Shown here piece after piece: positions 25,882-35,896 of a stretch of DNA of 64,000 nt. How positions within the stretch are numbered: position 1 is the stretch's first letter; the number at the start of each line of letters is the position of its first letter. Location of the stretch: NCBI RefSeq assembly GCF_004000215.1, contig NZ_RBVY01000004.1, positions 456,351 through 520,350 on the forward strand. Direction: 5' to 3'. The notes under the pieces are model-generated. The model searched no databases. It was not told where the DNA came from and saw only the letters and a program-made list of their open reading frames with translations. Source of the DNA: Nitratireductor alexandrii (GTDB lineage: Bacteria; Pseudomonadota; Alphaproteobacteria; Rhizobiales; Rhizobiaceae). Made by a program: the position numbers and the translations under genes.

Positions 25882-28839
25882 TTATTTGGCGACGAAACAG
25901 CTTCCGCCGGCGGCCTTGTACTGCTCGCACAGCCTGGTCGCCTCGGCGCGGCTTCCCGCCGGGATCCGCACCCGCCAGAACGTGCCCTTGCCGGCGATGT
26001 CGGCCTTGACGATATTGACGCCGCGCCCGTTCAGGATCGAGCCGTAACGCGCCGACAGATTGGCATAGCTTTTCTGGGCGCCTTCCGGCGAGGGCTGCGA
26101 GGCGATCTGCATCGACCATTCGCCCGGCTTCGGCGCCCTGGTGTCGAGGGCCGCGACCTCGGTCTGGCGATTGGCCTGCGCGGTGTTGCCGACGATCTCC
26201 ACCGGCTGGTCGGACGGGCGGGTCGGCGCGACCGGACCGCGATCGGGAACCTTCTGTGTGCCGGATTGCCGGATCGTGGTGGTTTCGACCACGCGAACCG
26301 GCGCGTTGTCTGCCTCGGCCTGGGCCGGTGCGGCAACCTCGTCGGACGTTCCGGCACCGCCGACATCCGCAGCGCCGTTCCGGGCATCCGGCGCGTCCGC
26401 GGCGACCGGTTCCGGTGCAGGCGTCGCGGCAACCGGTTCGGGCGCGGGGGCGGCGGGCTCGAGAGGCGCCGGCGCGGGTTCGACCTCCGCCGCCGTCGCG
26501 ACCTCGAGCGGTTCCTCGCGCGGCACCAGCGTGCCGTCCGGCTTGACAATCATGGTGCGTACCCTGCGCGGTGCGACCAGCGCCGGCTCTTCGCCGGCGA
26601 CGCCCGGCAGGTTGGACGTCTCGGGCGCGACCCTGTCTTCGGACTTGCCCGCTGCCGCACCCGCCGCGTCGGGCGCGCCCGGGGTGACATCGCGCACGGC
26701 GAGATCGACCGGCTCTTCGGCGGCCGACAGCAGTTTTTCCTGTGTCGGCGCGGCCGGCTCGTCGCCACCGGCGACCCGTTCATAGACGATCTTGTCCTCG
26801 TTCGGCACGGTCACGCCGCCAGGCGTTTCCGGTCGCACCTTGACCGGCGACGGATCGGCCTTGACCATTGCAGGCGCGGCTTCGGGGTCGCCAGATCCGA
26901 ACGACAGCGCGAAGGCCGATATGCCCCCGACGACGGCAACGCCGGCAACCAGCGCCGCAATCATCAGCCCGCGACGGCCTGAAGGCTGTGCCTCGTCGGC
27001 CGCCTCCGCGTGCGGAGCCGCCCCGTGAAAGGCGGCGGCAAGCTCGCCATCGTCGGGCGCATGCAACTGCTGAAAGGCCTCGTCCGGCCACCCGGCCGCC
27101 ATGGCCTGTTCCTGGCCGGCCGCTTCGTCGAAACCGTGAGGCTGCCAGGCTGCACCGTCGTCGCCCTGCTCGGGGGCTGCGAAATCGAACGTATCGTCGA
27201 GGGCGAGGTCTGCCTCGTCGAGCCCGAGCGCGAAATCCTCCGGCGCGGCTTCCTGCGAAACCCGCCGCTCGGCGGCAAGCGACGCCGCGTCGGTGGCGCG
27301 CGGCCAGCCCTGCGGCTGGGAGGCGCCGGAACTGTCGCGATTCAACTCGTCGAAAGCCGAGGCGAACTCCATGTCGAGCTCGTCGGCGAGGTCGAGCCGG
27401 GGCTCCTCTTCCTGCACGAATTCCGGGATGCCGGTTTCGTCGGCGATCTCGACACCGGCTTCCGGCACGTCGACCGTCTCGATCGCGGGCGCCTCGGCAG
27501 CGCGGGCGAAACCGGCGCGCGCCCCACCCAGGGCAGCCGCTGCCGCACCGGCGCCGATTGCGGCACTCTCCGCGGCGATAGGCGCGGTCGGCGGCGCCTC
27601 AGCCTGCTGTGCCGGCGCGTCGAAGCCGACCGGCGTCGCCGCCTCGACAGGCTGGGTTTCGGTCCAGCCGGCCATATCCGGCTCGCTCCGCTCGAACTGC
27701 GCCTGCCTCCACGCTTCCTCGCCGGTGACGAGCTGGGCACCCGCCTGCTCGTCGGGCGCGGCCGGCGCGTCGTCGATAGGCGCGGACACGTCGTCGTCCG
27801 GCATGGCGACCTGCGTGGCCTCCGGTTGCACCGGCTGCGGCGCGACCGGGGTTGCTCGGTCGAACACGAAAGGCCGATCGCCCTCGTCGGGGTGCGGCGC
27901 GGCCGGCTCGAAGCCCTGGTCCATATGCGCCAGAACATCGTCCTGGAAATCGTCGGCGACCGAGGCGCTCGCACGCTCGTCAGCATAAAACGGGCTGGTT
28001 TCGGTTTCGGGGGCGTCATCCCGGAAATCGGCCTGCATGAATGGATCGGGCGCAGCCGGTGTCGCGACCGCATGGTCGCGCGCTTCGATAGCCGGGCCCT
28101 GCCCCTCTTCGCGCGCCTGCGGCAGCGTTTCGACACCCCGCACCGGTTCCGGTGCCGGCGGCGACGCCATCGCTGCAAGTTCTGCGAATGGATCGAAAAC
28201 CGGTTCGTCGGCAGCCGCGGCCTGGTCGGCGCGCTCCGCGGGCTCCCACGCATCCGCCGGCGCCGCCATGCCAACTGGCTCGGCAGTCTCGTGCCGCGGC
28301 GCGGTCGAAAAACCGGCCCCTTCGCCGCCGTCGTGAACCGGATCGGTCGCCGGTTGCGGATCGGCCCGCGAAAAATTCAAATCCACGAACGCGGCCGCGT
28401 CGTCGGCCTGGCCGAAATCGACAGGCGGCGGCGCGGCAGCCGCCGCTGCGGGGCCAGCGTCCAGATAGGAAGGCGCCCTTGCCCCTTCGTCTTGGGCCTG
28501 CTGGCCTTCATTGTCGGATGCGCCCGTATCGCCGCCGAATGTCTCCAGCGAAGCCGAAAACTCCGCTGCCAGCTCGTCCTCGAAGGCCTGACCGAGTTCG
28601 GGAAGGGATTGCGCGTCGGCCGCCGGCTCTTCCGGCTGGCGTGGATGCCGGGCGGGCGGATCAAGGTCCTGTTCCAACTCCCCCATCAATTCGCGTTCGA
28701 GATCGATGCCGAAATCGTCGGCATCGCTCGCGCCGGACGTTTCCGGCATACCGCCCATGATCCGGGTCAGTTCCGCCAGGGGATCGTTTTCGGCGAAGTC
28801 ATCGTCGCGCTTCACCTTCAACTGCTTGAGGTCTGCCAT
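25882..28839 (-). CDS. SPOR-domain cell-envelope protein with long acidic cytoplasmic region
   Basis: A 985-residue protein. About 620 residues of low-complexity, strongly acidic Ala/Pro/Glu/Asp-rich sequence come first. One membrane helix follows (about 624–648, LMIAALVAGVAVVGGISAF), then a Pro/Ala-rich periplasmic linker. A C-terminal SPOR domain (about the last 80 residues) starts EWSMQIASQPSPEGAQKSY and ends LCEQYKAAGGSCFVAK. SPOR domains bind denuded glycan at division sites. The order topology–linker–SPOR is that of rhizobial division or envelope proteins. Start 28839 (MADLKQL) is chosen; ATG 28845 and GTG 28857 in frame are alternatives. It is preceded by argS and followed by nagZ. Confidence 0.86.
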   Translation of the reverse strand: MADLKQLKVKRDDDFAENDPLAELTRIMGGMPETSGASDADDFGIDLERELMGELEQDLDPPARHPRQPEEPAADAQSLPELGQAFEDELAAEFSASLETFGGDTGASDNEGQQAQDEGARAPSYLDAGPAAAAAAPPPVDFGQADDAAAFVDLNFSRADPQPATDPVHDGGEGAGFSTAPRHETAEPVGMAAPADAWEPAERADQAAAADEPVFDPFAELAAMASPPAPEPVRGVETLPQAREEGQGPAIEARDHAVATPAAPDPFMQADFRDDAPETETSPFYADERASASVADDFQDDVLAHMDQGFEPAAPHPDEGDRPFVFDRATPVAPQPVQPEATQVAMPDDDVSAPIDDAPAAPDEQAGAQLVTGEEAWRQAQFERSEPDMAGWTETQPVEAATPVGFDAPAQQAEAPPTAPIAAESAAIGAGAAAAALGGARAGFARAAEAPAIETVDVPEAGVEIADETGIPEFVQEEEPRLDLADELDMEFASAFDELNRDSSGASQPQGWPRATDAASLAAERRVSQEAAPEDFALGLDEADLALDDTFDFAAPEQGDDGAAWQPHGFDEAAGQEQAMAAGWPDEAFQQLHAPDDGELAAAFHGAAPHAEAADEAQPSGRRGLMIAALVAGVAVVGGISAFALSFGSGDPEAAPAMVKADPSPVKVRPETPGGVTVPNEDKIVYERVAGGDEPAAPTQEKLLSAAEEPVDLAVRDVTPGAPDAAGAAAGKSEDRVAPETSNLPGVAGEEPALVAPRRVRTMIVKPDGTLVPREEPLEVATAAEVEPAPAPLEPAAPAPEPVAATPAPEPVAADAPDARNGAADVGGAGTSDEVAAPAQAEADNAPVRVVETTTIRQSGTQKVPDRGPVAPTRPSDQPVEIVGNTAQANRQTEVAALDTRAPKPGEWSMQIASQPSPEGAQKSYANLSARYGSILNGRGVNIVKADIAGKGTFWRVRIPAGSRAEATRLCEQYKAAGGSCFVAK

Positions 28840-28942
28840 ACCCATTTCCGCACTCACACTCGCCCGGGCGCCGAAAACGCCGCGAGTTTCTGGCCGTTAC
28901 CAGCCCATTGTGGGCAAAAGGTGACAGGTTTTACCGTGTCGC

Positions 28943-30700
28943 CTAGCGCATTTCTTCCGGCGCGTCGGCTCCCAACAGACCCAGTCCCGACGTCAAGACA
29001 TCAGAGACCACCTGCACCAATCCCAGTCTAGCCTGGGTCAAGACTGGGTCATTAACCTTAATAAACCGTAAGTCTTCATTGTCGGTGCCGCGGTTCCACA
29101 AGGCATGGAACTGGCTGGCGAGGTCATAGAGGTAAAATGCGATCCGGTGCGGCTCGTGTGCGAGCGCCGCGGCTTCGATCATGCGCGGATATTCGGCCAC
29201 CTTTCTGACCAGCGCGATCTCGGCGTCGTCGGTCAGCCGTTCCGAAGCCCGCGACAGGCTCTGCCGGTCGAGCCCGTCCGCGCCGATTTGCTCGGCCGCC
29301 TGCCGGAACACCGAATGCGAGCGCGCGGAGGCGTACTGGACGTAGAAGACGGGATTGTCCTTGGTCTGCTCCGTCACCTTGGCAAAGTCGAAATCAAGCG
29401 GCGCGTCGCTCTTGCGATAAAGCATCATGAAGCGGATCGCGTCGCGTCCGACCTCGTCGACCACCTCGCGCAGCGTCACGAATTCGCCCGCGCGCTTGGA
29501 CATGCGCACCGGCTCCCCGCCCCGGTAAAGCTTGACCAGCTGGCACAAAAGCACCGTCAGCTTGATGTCGCCGCCAGAAATCGCGCGCGCCAGCGCCTCG
29601 AGCCGCTTGACGTAGCCGCCGTGATCGGCGCCGAGCACGAAGATCAGTTCTTCGAAGCCGCGGGCGTATTTGTCCTTCATATAGGCGACGTCGGCGGCGA
29701 AATAGGTGAACGCCCCGTCCGACTTGACCAGCGGACGGTCGATATCGTCGCCGACCTCGGTCGAGCGGAACAGGGTCTGTTCGCGGTCTTCCCAATCCTC
29801 CGGCTTCTGCCCCTTCGGTGGCGGCAGCTTGCCCTTGTAGACATGGCCCTTCATCGTCAGATCGGCGATCGCGGTGCGAATGGCGCGCGCGCCGTCGGCA
29901 TGCAGGCCGCGTTCGGAAAAGAACACGTCGTGACACACGTTGAGCGCGGCGAGATCGTCGCGGATCATGTCCATCATCGCGTCGATGGTGCGCTCCTTGA
30001 CCAGGCCGAGCGCCTTGTCCTCGGCCATGCCGAGCAGAGACTGGCCGTATTCGTCGGCCAGCGCCTTGCCGACCGGCTTGAGATAGTCGCCCGGATAGAG
30101 ACCCGCGGGAATCTCGCCGATCTTCTCGCCGAGCGCCTCGCGGTAGCGCAGCAGCGCCGAGCGGGCCAGAACGTCGATCTGCGCGCCAGCGTCGTTGATG
30201 TAATATTCCTTGGTAACCTCGAAGCCGGCAAAACCCATCAGATTGGCCAGCGTGTCGCCGACGACGGCGCCGCGGCAATGGCCGACATGCATCGGCCCGG
30301 TCGGATTGGCCGAAACATATTCGACATTGACCTTGCGCCCCGCCCCGACGGTCGAGCGGCCGTAATCGCGGCCGGCGGCCAGCATTTCGCGCAGCCGCGC
30401 CTGCCAGAATCCGTGGCCGAGCGTCAGGTTGATGAAGCCGGGCCCCGCCACGTCGACGGCGGCGACCTCGGGATCGGCAGCGAGCCGTTGGGCGATCCGC
30501 CCTGCGAGCGCGCGCGGATTCTCGCCGACCGCTTTCGACAGCACCATCGCCGCATTCGTGGCGATATCGCCGTGCGCGGCGTCACGTGGCGGCTCGACCG
30601 TCAGGCGCGAATAGTCCAGGGGACCGCCCGAAACGGGCTGAAGGTCGAGCGAAGCGATCGCCTTCGTGATCCGATCGCGGAAATCGGCAAAAATGTTCAT
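28943..30700 (-). CDS. argS: Arginyl-tRNA synthetase
   Basis: A 585-residue class I synthetase that charges tRNA-Arg. The N-terminal Add-1 domain spans about residues 1–110. The HIGH-type motif is [19 protein letters not shown] (about 130–150). The KMSK-type position reads [12 protein letters not shown]. The C-terminal anticodon-binding helical bundle includes [15 protein letters not shown] and ends [11 protein letters not shown]. Codons for its last 40 residues (29020–29095) are noticeably AT-rich compared with the rest. It lies upstream of the SPOR gene, 48 bases after dgt. Confidence 0.96.
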   Translation of the reverse strand: MNIFADFRDRITKAIASLDLQPVSGGPLDYSRLTVEPPRDAAHGDIATNAAMVLSKAVGENPRALAGRIAQRLAADPEVAAVDVAGPGFINLTLGHGFWQARLREMLAAGRDYGRSTVGAGRKVNVEYVSANPTGPMHVGHCRGAVVGDTLANLMGFAGFEVTKEYYINDAGAQIDVLARSALLRYREALGEKIGEIPAGLYPGDYLKPVGKALADEYGQSLLGMAEDKALGLVKERTIDAMMDMIRDDLAALNVCHDVFFSERGLHADGARAIRTAIADLTMKGHVYKGKLPPPKGQKPEDWEDREQTLFRSTEVGDDIDRPLVKSDGAFTYFAADVAYMKDKYARGFEELIFVLGADHGGYVKRLEALARAISGGDIKLTVLLCQLVKLYRGGEPVRMSKRAGEFVTLREVVDEVGRDAIRFMMLYRKSDAPLDFDFAKVTEQTKDNPVFYVQYASARSHSVFRQAAEQIGADGLDRQSLSRASERLTDDAEIALVRKVAEYPRMIEAAALAHEPHRIAFYLYDLASQFHALWNRGTDNEDLRFIKVNDPVLTQARLGLVQVVSDVLTSGLGLLGADAPEEMR

Positions 30701-30748
30701 GGGTCAACGTCCGGGTAAAAACGGGGCCGGCTTGGGCTGCGCGAGGCC

Positions 30749-31972
30749 CTATCCGATCTCGGGCGTATGGTCAAACAGACGCCGATGCTCCTTGATCGCG
30801 TAGGTATCGGTCATGCCGGCCAGGAAATCGGCGACATGGCGGGCTTTGACCGCCTCGTCGGCGCGCTCAAGAATCCCGCGCCAGCCCTCCGGCATCGCGG
30901 CCGGGTCGGCGAGGTAGGCGCCAAACAGGTCGCGCACGATGCGCTCGGCATCGGCGCGCACAGCCATCACGTCGGGATGACGGTAGAGATTGGCGTATAA
31001 AAACGCCTTCAGCGCCTTCTCGTCGTCGCGCATCGCCGCCGAAAAGCGGACGATCGTATCGCCTGCCGCGCGCACGTCGCCGCTACTTGCCGGTTTCAGC
31101 GCGGCGAGCCGGTCGCGGGCGGTCACGATGACATCCTCGACCATGCGCGTAATCTGGCGGCGCATCAGTTCGTGGCCCGTGCGCACCGGGTCGAGCCCTG
31201 GATAAAGAGCGCGCACCTCCGCCAGGATGGCGGCCGCGAAAGGAACCTCCTCCAGCATGTCGAGCGTCAGCAGCCCCGAGCGCAGGCCGTCGTCGATGTC
31301 GTGTGCGTCATAGGCGATGTCGTCGGCGATCGCGGCTGCTTGCGCCTCCAGCGAGGCGTGCGAGGCGAGATCGAGCGGAAACAGCACGTCGAAATCCGCG
31401 ATCGTGCGCGGCAGCGGACCGTCGAGCCCCTTGCCCTCGGCGTCGGTCAGCGGACCGTTGTGCTTGACCAGCCCTTCCAGCGTCTCCCAGCTCAGATTGA
31501 GGCCGTCGAAATCCGCATAGCGGCTTTCCAGCCGGGTGACGACGCGCAGCGACTGGGCGTTGTGGTCGAAGCCGCCGGCGAACCCCATCACGGCGTTGAG
31601 CGCGTCCTCGCCGGTATGGCCGAACGGGGTATGGCCGAAATCGTGCACCAGCGCGACCGCCTCGGCGAGATCCTCGTCGAGGAACAAGGCGCGCGCTAGG
31701 CCGCGCGCAATCTGGGCGACCTCGATCGAATGGGTCAGCCGCGTGCGATAGTGATCGGCCTCGTGGGCGATGAAGACCTGGGTCTTATGTTTCAGCCGGC
31801 GAAAAGCGGTCGAATGGATGATGCGGTCGCGATCGCGCTGGAAGGGCGTGCGGGTACGGCTTTCCTGTTCGGGGTAAAACCGGCCGCGCGTCGCGTCCGG
31901 GTCGCAGGCATAGGCCGCCCGCGGCCTGTAGCCAAAGCCGATATGTGAAAATTGTGATGCGTGATCGGACAT
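30749..31972 (-). CDS. dgt: Deoxyguanosinetriphosphate triphosphohydrolase-like protein
   Basis: A 407-residue HD-domain dNTPase of the type 2 (rhizobial) subfamily. It begins with [20 protein letters not shown], a block shared by these proteins. The HD metal motif is [16 protein letters not shown] with [18 protein letters not shown], and the second site is [19 protein letters not shown]. Hydrolysis of dGTP and other dNTPs to the nucleoside plus triphosphate is known for the family. It is divergent from erpA with 68 bases between them, and is followed by argS. In rhizobia the erpA/dgt/argS order is common. Confidence 0.92.
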   Translation of the reverse strand: MSDHASQFSHIGFGYRPRAAYACDPDATRGRFYPEQESRTRTPFQRDRDRIIHSTAFRRLKHKTQVFIAHEADHYRTRLTHSIEVAQIARGLARALFLDEDLAEAVALVHDFGHTPFGHTGEDALNAVMGFAGGFDHNAQSLRVVTRLESRYADFDGLNLSWETLEGLVKHNGPLTDAEGKGLDGPLPRTIADFDVLFPLDLASHASLEAQAAAIADDIAYDAHDIDDGLRSGLLTLDMLEEVPFAAAILAEVRALYPGLDPVRTGHELMRRQITRMVEDVIVTARDRLAALKPASSGDVRAAGDTIVRFSAAMRDDEKALKAFLYANLYRHPDVMAVRADAERIVRDLFGAYLADPAAMPEGWRGILERADEAVKARHVADFLAGMTDTYAIKEHRRLFDHTPEIG

Positions 31973-31982
31973 GAAGCGCCGG

Positions 31983-32011
31983 TTGACTTGCGGTATGGCG
32001 CTTCATACCTA
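31983..32011 (+). promoter_or_regulatory. Candidate promoter for erpA
   Basis: TTGACT (31983–31988), a 17-base spacer and TACCTA (32006–32011) lie about 30 bases upstream of the erpA start, in the 68-base divergent region shared with dgt. The -10 box is imperfect. Confidence 0.35.
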
Positions 32012-32040
32012 TGGAGGGAGTGCGAACACAAGGTGACGCC

Positions 32041-32391
32041 ATGGGCGCGGACGCATTAACAGGCAAGAAGGGCGTCGAACTGACCGACGCCGCGGCGAAG
32101 CGGATCGCCAAGATCATGGCCGGCGAACCGGGCAAGACGGCCCTGCGGGTCGCGGTCGAAGGCGGCGGCTGCTCGGGCTTTTCCTACACGTTCGACCTGG
32201 TCGAGGCGCGCAACGACGACGACGTGGCCATCGAGAAGGATGGCGCGACGGTGTTGATCGACGAGATTTCGCTGGTCTATCTCGGCGGCTCGGTGATCGA
32301 CTTCGTCGACGATTTGATGGGCCAGTCCTTCCAGATCAAAAACCCCAATGCCGTCGCTTCCTGCGGCTGCGGAACCAGCTTCTCAATCTGA
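32041..32391 (+). CDS. erpA: Iron–sulfur cluster insertion protein
   Basis: A 116-residue A-type carrier that delivers Fe–S clusters to apoproteins. The family cysteines are present: GGGCSGFSY (Cys44) and the C-terminal pair SCGCGTSF (Cys108, Cys110). The body matches ErpA/IscA (VELTDAAAKRIAKIM, ISLVYLGGSVIDFVDD). ATG 32041 is preceded by AAGGTGAC and is preferred over an upstream in-frame ATG at 32011 that lacks a ribosome-binding site. It is alone on this strand; isc/suf genes are not nearby. Confidence 0.93.
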   Translation: MGADALTGKKGVELTDAAAKRIAKIMAGEPGKTALRVAVEGGGCSGFSYTFDLVEARNDDDVAIEKDGATVLIDEISLVYLGGSVIDFVDDLMGQSFQIKNPNAVASCGCGTSFSI

Positions 32392-32426
32392 ACCCTCGCC
32401 CGCGATAAGGCTTTGCGCCCCGCGAA

Positions 32427-32453
32427 CCGGCCGCGAACGCATCACGCGGCCGG
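32427..32453. terminator. Perfect hairpin between erpA and the permease gene
   Basis: CCGGCCGCG (32427–32435) and CGCGGCCGG (32445–32453) pair perfectly across a 9-base loop, between two convergent genes. There is no T-run, so this is a possible bidirectional terminator of moderate strength. Confidence 0.45.
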
Positions 32454-32470
32454 GCTCGTATCCTTCGCCG

Positions 32471-33841
32471 TCAGTCGAGTTCTTCCGGCAATACGAGATT
32501 GAGCACAACCGCCAGGAACGCCGACGGCAGCAGGCCCGAGGTCAACAGGATCTGCGCGGTCTTGGGCAGATGCTGGAGCGCTCCCGGCTCGAGCTGAAGG
32601 CCGAGCCCGACCGACAGCGACACGGCGAAGATCACCATGTTGCGCCGGTTCCAGGTGACGTCGGACAGCATGTTGATGCCGGCCGCGGCCACCATGCCGA
32701 ACATGACGATCACGCCGCCGCCGAGCACGGTGATGGGAATGGTGGAAATCACCGCCCCGACCTTGGGGATCAAGCCGCACAGGATCAGGAAGATCGCGCC
32801 GTAGGTAACGACGTGACGGCTCATCACCCCGGTCATCGAGATCAGGCCGACATTCTGGCTGAAGGACGTGTTGGGCAGGCCGCCGAAAATGCCCGCGATT
32901 GCCGTTCCCAGCCCATCGGCATAGGTGGCGCCGGAGATCTCGCGGTCGGTCGCCTCGCGGCCGGCACCGCCCTTGGTGATGCCCGACACGTCGCCGACCG
33001 TCTCGATGGCCGAGATCACAGCCATGAAGCACATGCCGATGATGGCCGCGGCCGACAGTTCAAAACCCCATTTGAACGGCACCGGCACGGCGACCCAGCC
33101 GGCCGTGCCGACATTGTTGAAATTGACCATGCCCATCATCAGCGCCACGACGTAACCGGCGATCAGGCCGAGCAGCACCGCCGCGATCGACCACATGCCC
33201 TTGGCGAAAAATTTCAAGAGCAGCGTCACCACGACTACCACCAGGGCGACGCTCCAATTGGCCAGGCTGCCATATTCGGGTTTGCCGATCAGCGGCACGC
33301 CGCCGGCCGCGTACTGGATACCGACCTTGATCAGGGCGAGCCCGATCATCAGCACGATCAGGCCGGTGACAAGCGGCGGCAGCGCGAAACGCAGCCGGCC
33401 GATGAAGGTGCCGAGAAAGAAGTGGAAAATGCCGCCGATCAAGACGCCGCCCATCAGCGCGCCCATCGCCGCGACGCCGCCGCTGGCCACGATCGGTATC
33501 ATCACCGGCAGGAAGGCGAAGCTCGTGCCCTGTACGATCGGCAGGCGCCCACCGACCGGCCCCATGCCGATCGTCTGGAACAAGGTAGCGATACCGGCAA
33601 ACAGCATCGACATCTGGATCATGTAGATCAGGTTCGGAAAGTCGGGCGAATTGGATCCGAAGCCGAAGCCCGCCGCCCCGGCCACGATGATCGCCGGCGT
33701 CACGTTCGAGACGAACATGGCCAGCACGTGCTGGATGCCGAGTGGCACGGCCTGTGTGATCGGCGGCGTGTAGTCGGGATCGCGAAGTCGTTGCCTGAGC
33801 CCCGCGGCACTTGCCGGGTCGGTGGTCGTTGTGTCAGTCAT
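32471..33841 (-). CDS. Uracil/xanthine permease (NCS2 family)
   Basis: A 456-residue permease with about 14 membrane helices. NCS2 signatures are visible: the first-helix block PITQAVPLGIQHVLAMFVSNVTPAIIVAGA, GTSFAFLPVMI in helix 3, and the family motif QNVGLISMTGVMSRHVV late in the protein (the QNxGxxxxTxxxxR pattern). It imports a purine or pyrimidine with protons. The pattern fits xanthine/uric acid permeases (UacT/XanP) at least as well as uracil. No purine catabolic gene is adjacent, although adenine deaminase lies 4 kb away. A GAGGGGAC ribosome-binding site precedes ATG 33841. Confidence 0.88.
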   Translation of the reverse strand: MTDTTTTDPASAAGLRQRLRDPDYTPPITQAVPLGIQHVLAMFVSNVTPAIIVAGAAGFGFGSNSPDFPNLIYMIQMSMLFAGIATLFQTIGMGPVGGRLPIVQGTSFAFLPVMIPIVASGGVAAMGALMGGVLIGGIFHFFLGTFIGRLRFALPPLVTGLIVLMIGLALIKVGIQYAAGGVPLIGKPEYGSLANWSVALVVVVVTLLLKFFAKGMWSIAAVLLGLIAGYVVALMMGMVNFNNVGTAGWVAVPVPFKWGFELSAAAIIGMCFMAVISAIETVGDVSGITKGGAGREATDREISGATYADGLGTAIAGIFGGLPNTSFSQNVGLISMTGVMSRHVVTYGAIFLILCGLIPKVGAVISTIPITVLGGGVIVMFGMVAAAGINMLSDVTWNRRNMVIFAVSLSVGLGLQLEPGALQHLPKTAQILLTSGLLPSAFLAVVLNLVLPEELD

Positions 33842-33964
33842 GGTCGTTGTCCCCTCTTCTCAACGCCCCTTTGTTTTGAGATGGTTTTTCGGGCAATGAA
33901 CGACAATTTCCGACAATGGCGTCGCTGACCATCAAGTAAAATTTGAAAGATCGGCACTTTATCC

Positions 33965-34741
33965 ATGAAAATCGCAACCTGGAACATCAACGGCGTCAAG
34001 GCGCGCATCGACAATCTGCTCGTCTGGCTCAAGGACAGCCAGCCCGACATCGCCTGTCTCCAGGAGATCAAATCGGTCGACGAGCTGTTTCCGCGCGCCG
34101 ACATCGAAGCGCTCGGCTACCACGTCGAAACCCATGGCCAGAAAGGCTTCAACGGTGTAGCGATCCTGTCCAAGCTGCGCTTTGACGAGGTCAATCGTGG
34201 CCTGCCCGGCGACGATGACGACCAGCAGGCGCGGTTCATCGAGGGGGTGTTTTCGACCGGTACGGGCGTGGTGCGCGTGGTGTCGCTCTATCTGCCGAAC
34301 GGCAATCCGCTCGGTTCGGAAAAGTTTCCCTACAAGCTCGGCTGGATGGAGCGGCTGGAAAGATGGGCCCGCGAGCGGCTGGACCTGGAGGAGCCGCTGG
34401 TGCTGGCCGGCGACTACAACGTCATCCCGCAACCCGAAGACGCCAAGAACCCCGGCGCCTGGGTGGACGATGCTCTGTTCCAGCCCGAAAGCCGCGGCGC
34501 TTTCCGCCGTCTGTGCCATCTGGGCTACACGGACGCGGTCCGCGCCGTCAGCGACAACGTGCTCTACACGTTCTGGGACTATCAGGCCGGCGCGTGGCAG
34601 AAGAACAACGGCATCCGCATCGACCATGTGATGCTATCTCCGGAGGCCGCCGACCGGCTGGCCAGCGCCTCGGTGGAAAAACATGTCCGCGCCTGGGAAA
34701 AACCGTCCGATCACGTGCCGGTTGTGATCGAGCTCGCCTGA
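33965..34741 (+). CDS. xth: Exodeoxyribonuclease III
   Basis: A 258-residue AP endonuclease and 3'-exonuclease of the exonuclease–endonuclease–phosphatase fold. Family landmarks are MKIATWNINGVKARI (the Asn in TWNING is catalytic), CLQEIK with metal-binding Glu34, HGQKGFNGVAIL, LAGDYNVIPQPED, and near the C-terminus RIDHVMLS and PSDHVPVVIEL with the catalytic Asp–His pair. It starts 123 bases from the divergent permease gene. Confidence 0.96.
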   Translation: MKIATWNINGVKARIDNLLVWLKDSQPDIACLQEIKSVDELFPRADIEALGYHVETHGQKGFNGVAILSKLRFDEVNRGLPGDDDDQQARFIEGVFSTGTGVVRVVSLYLPNGNPLGSEKFPYKLGWMERLERWARERLDLEEPLVLAGDYNVIPQPEDAKNPGAWVDDALFQPESRGAFRRLCHLGYTDAVRAVSDNVLYTFWDYQAGAWQKNNGIRIDHVMLSPEAADRLASASVEKHVRAWEKPSDHVPVVIELA

Positions 34742-34961
34742 GGCGAAGGAAGGCGAGACGGGCCGGCCTCGCGTACCCCTCGCGACGCGCCGCCAGGGCT
34801 GCCGAAACCCTTGCCGGATGTGTTTAAGCAGCGCTGGTGCTTCACCGCACAGCAAGGCTTCGATCGGGAGACGCTCCGGCGGAAACCCGCTCAGGCCTCG
34901 TCACCTGGAATGTCGGCGGTGAGAACGGAACGTCATTCCGCTGAGGCTGCGCGACGGTCTG

Positions 34962-35687
34962 CTATGCAACGCTCTGCTCTTGAAAGAGGGCGATAGCCTT
35001 AGCAACGAGTTGTGCGTTCGACGATGCGACAGACTGGTCTTCCAACCTGCAACCATCCTCGAGGCCAATACGGGTAGACCATCGCTTCACCCGAGCCTCA
35101 CGTACGAAATGCCATACCGTAGCATCAAATCCATGTAATAGAATGGGCCGCTGAACACCGGCCTCATTCAAAACAGTTTGGATGCCTGCTAGCGTCGCCC
35201 GCGCCTGTCGGAGGTCTTGTTGTTCGATTTCAAACAACACACGAAAGACCTTGTCTCGTTGTCGCAAAGATACAAAACGCTCCGCGTCCTCAACTGTGGC
35301 TATCCCAGCTTCGATACCAACACCCTTTGCTTCAAGGAGCGAAAAAATGGCTGGTGCGTCCGGTTCCGACAAGTTCACCGAAGCGTAATCCGGCAGCGAT
35401 GACCATTCGTTGATACGGTGTCTGGTGAGCGTAATGTCATTTTCGATCCATGCGCCTGTCGATACCCCTACCAGCGTGCCTGGGCAGACGCTTCGGATGC
35501 CACGAACAAGCTCATCCACATGGGCCAGACTCTCTTTACCGTCCGAGTCGCGAGGGTGGATGTGCAATTCGCCCGCGCCTGCCGCAATGCATTCTGCTGC
35601 GTCAGCTACCATTGCTTCGTGTGTAAGGGGCAGAGATGGGTGGTAAGCCTCAGGGTGGGCTCCGTTTATACACGCTTGAACAATCAC
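34962..35687 (-). CDS. BKACE (DUF849) beta-keto acid cleavage enzyme-like protein
   Basis: A 241-residue TIM-barrel protein of the 3-keto-5-aminohexanoate cleavage (Kce/BKACE) family, which splits beta-keto acids using acetyl-CoA and a metal. Shown in sequence: MIVQACINGAHPEAYHPSLP, the metal-binding ELHIHPRDSDGKES, LVGVSTGAWIE, NLSEPDAPA, ILLHGFDATVWHF and RIGLEDGCRL. It is of the short actinobacterial/rhizobial type. Its base composition differs sharply from its neighbours: in 35221–35340, 58 of 120 bases are G or C by hand count. It is flanked by xth and tRNA-Leu(UAA), and no partner genes are present. Acquisition by transfer is inferred; the substrate is unknown. Confidence 0.83.
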   Translation of the reverse strand: MIVQACINGAHPEAYHPSLPLTHEAMVADAAECIAAGAGELHIHPRDSDGKESLAHVDELVRGIRSVCPGTLVGVSTGAWIENDITLTRHRINEWSSLPDYASVNLSEPDAPAIFSLLEAKGVGIEAGIATVEDAERFVSLRQRDKVFRVLFEIEQQDLRQARATLAGIQTVLNEAGVQRPILLHGFDATVWHFVREARVKRWSTRIGLEDGCRLEDQSVASSNAQLVAKAIALFQEQSVA

Positions 35688-35896
35688 CTTGTCGACCAGC
35701 CTCTAGCGTGACCTTTCTTTTGTCGACATTCGTTTCCTGCGCAGCAATTGTCAAATTCGGCTCGAAGCCGTCATTGCCCGCTGAAGACCGCGCCGAACCA
35801 AGGCGCGACCATCGCCCGCATCCGGCAAAGCGCCCGGCTCGGGCAAGCTGAAGTCGTTTTTCAAGCAGTTGACGCCGGGAAACTTTCCCGGCCGGA

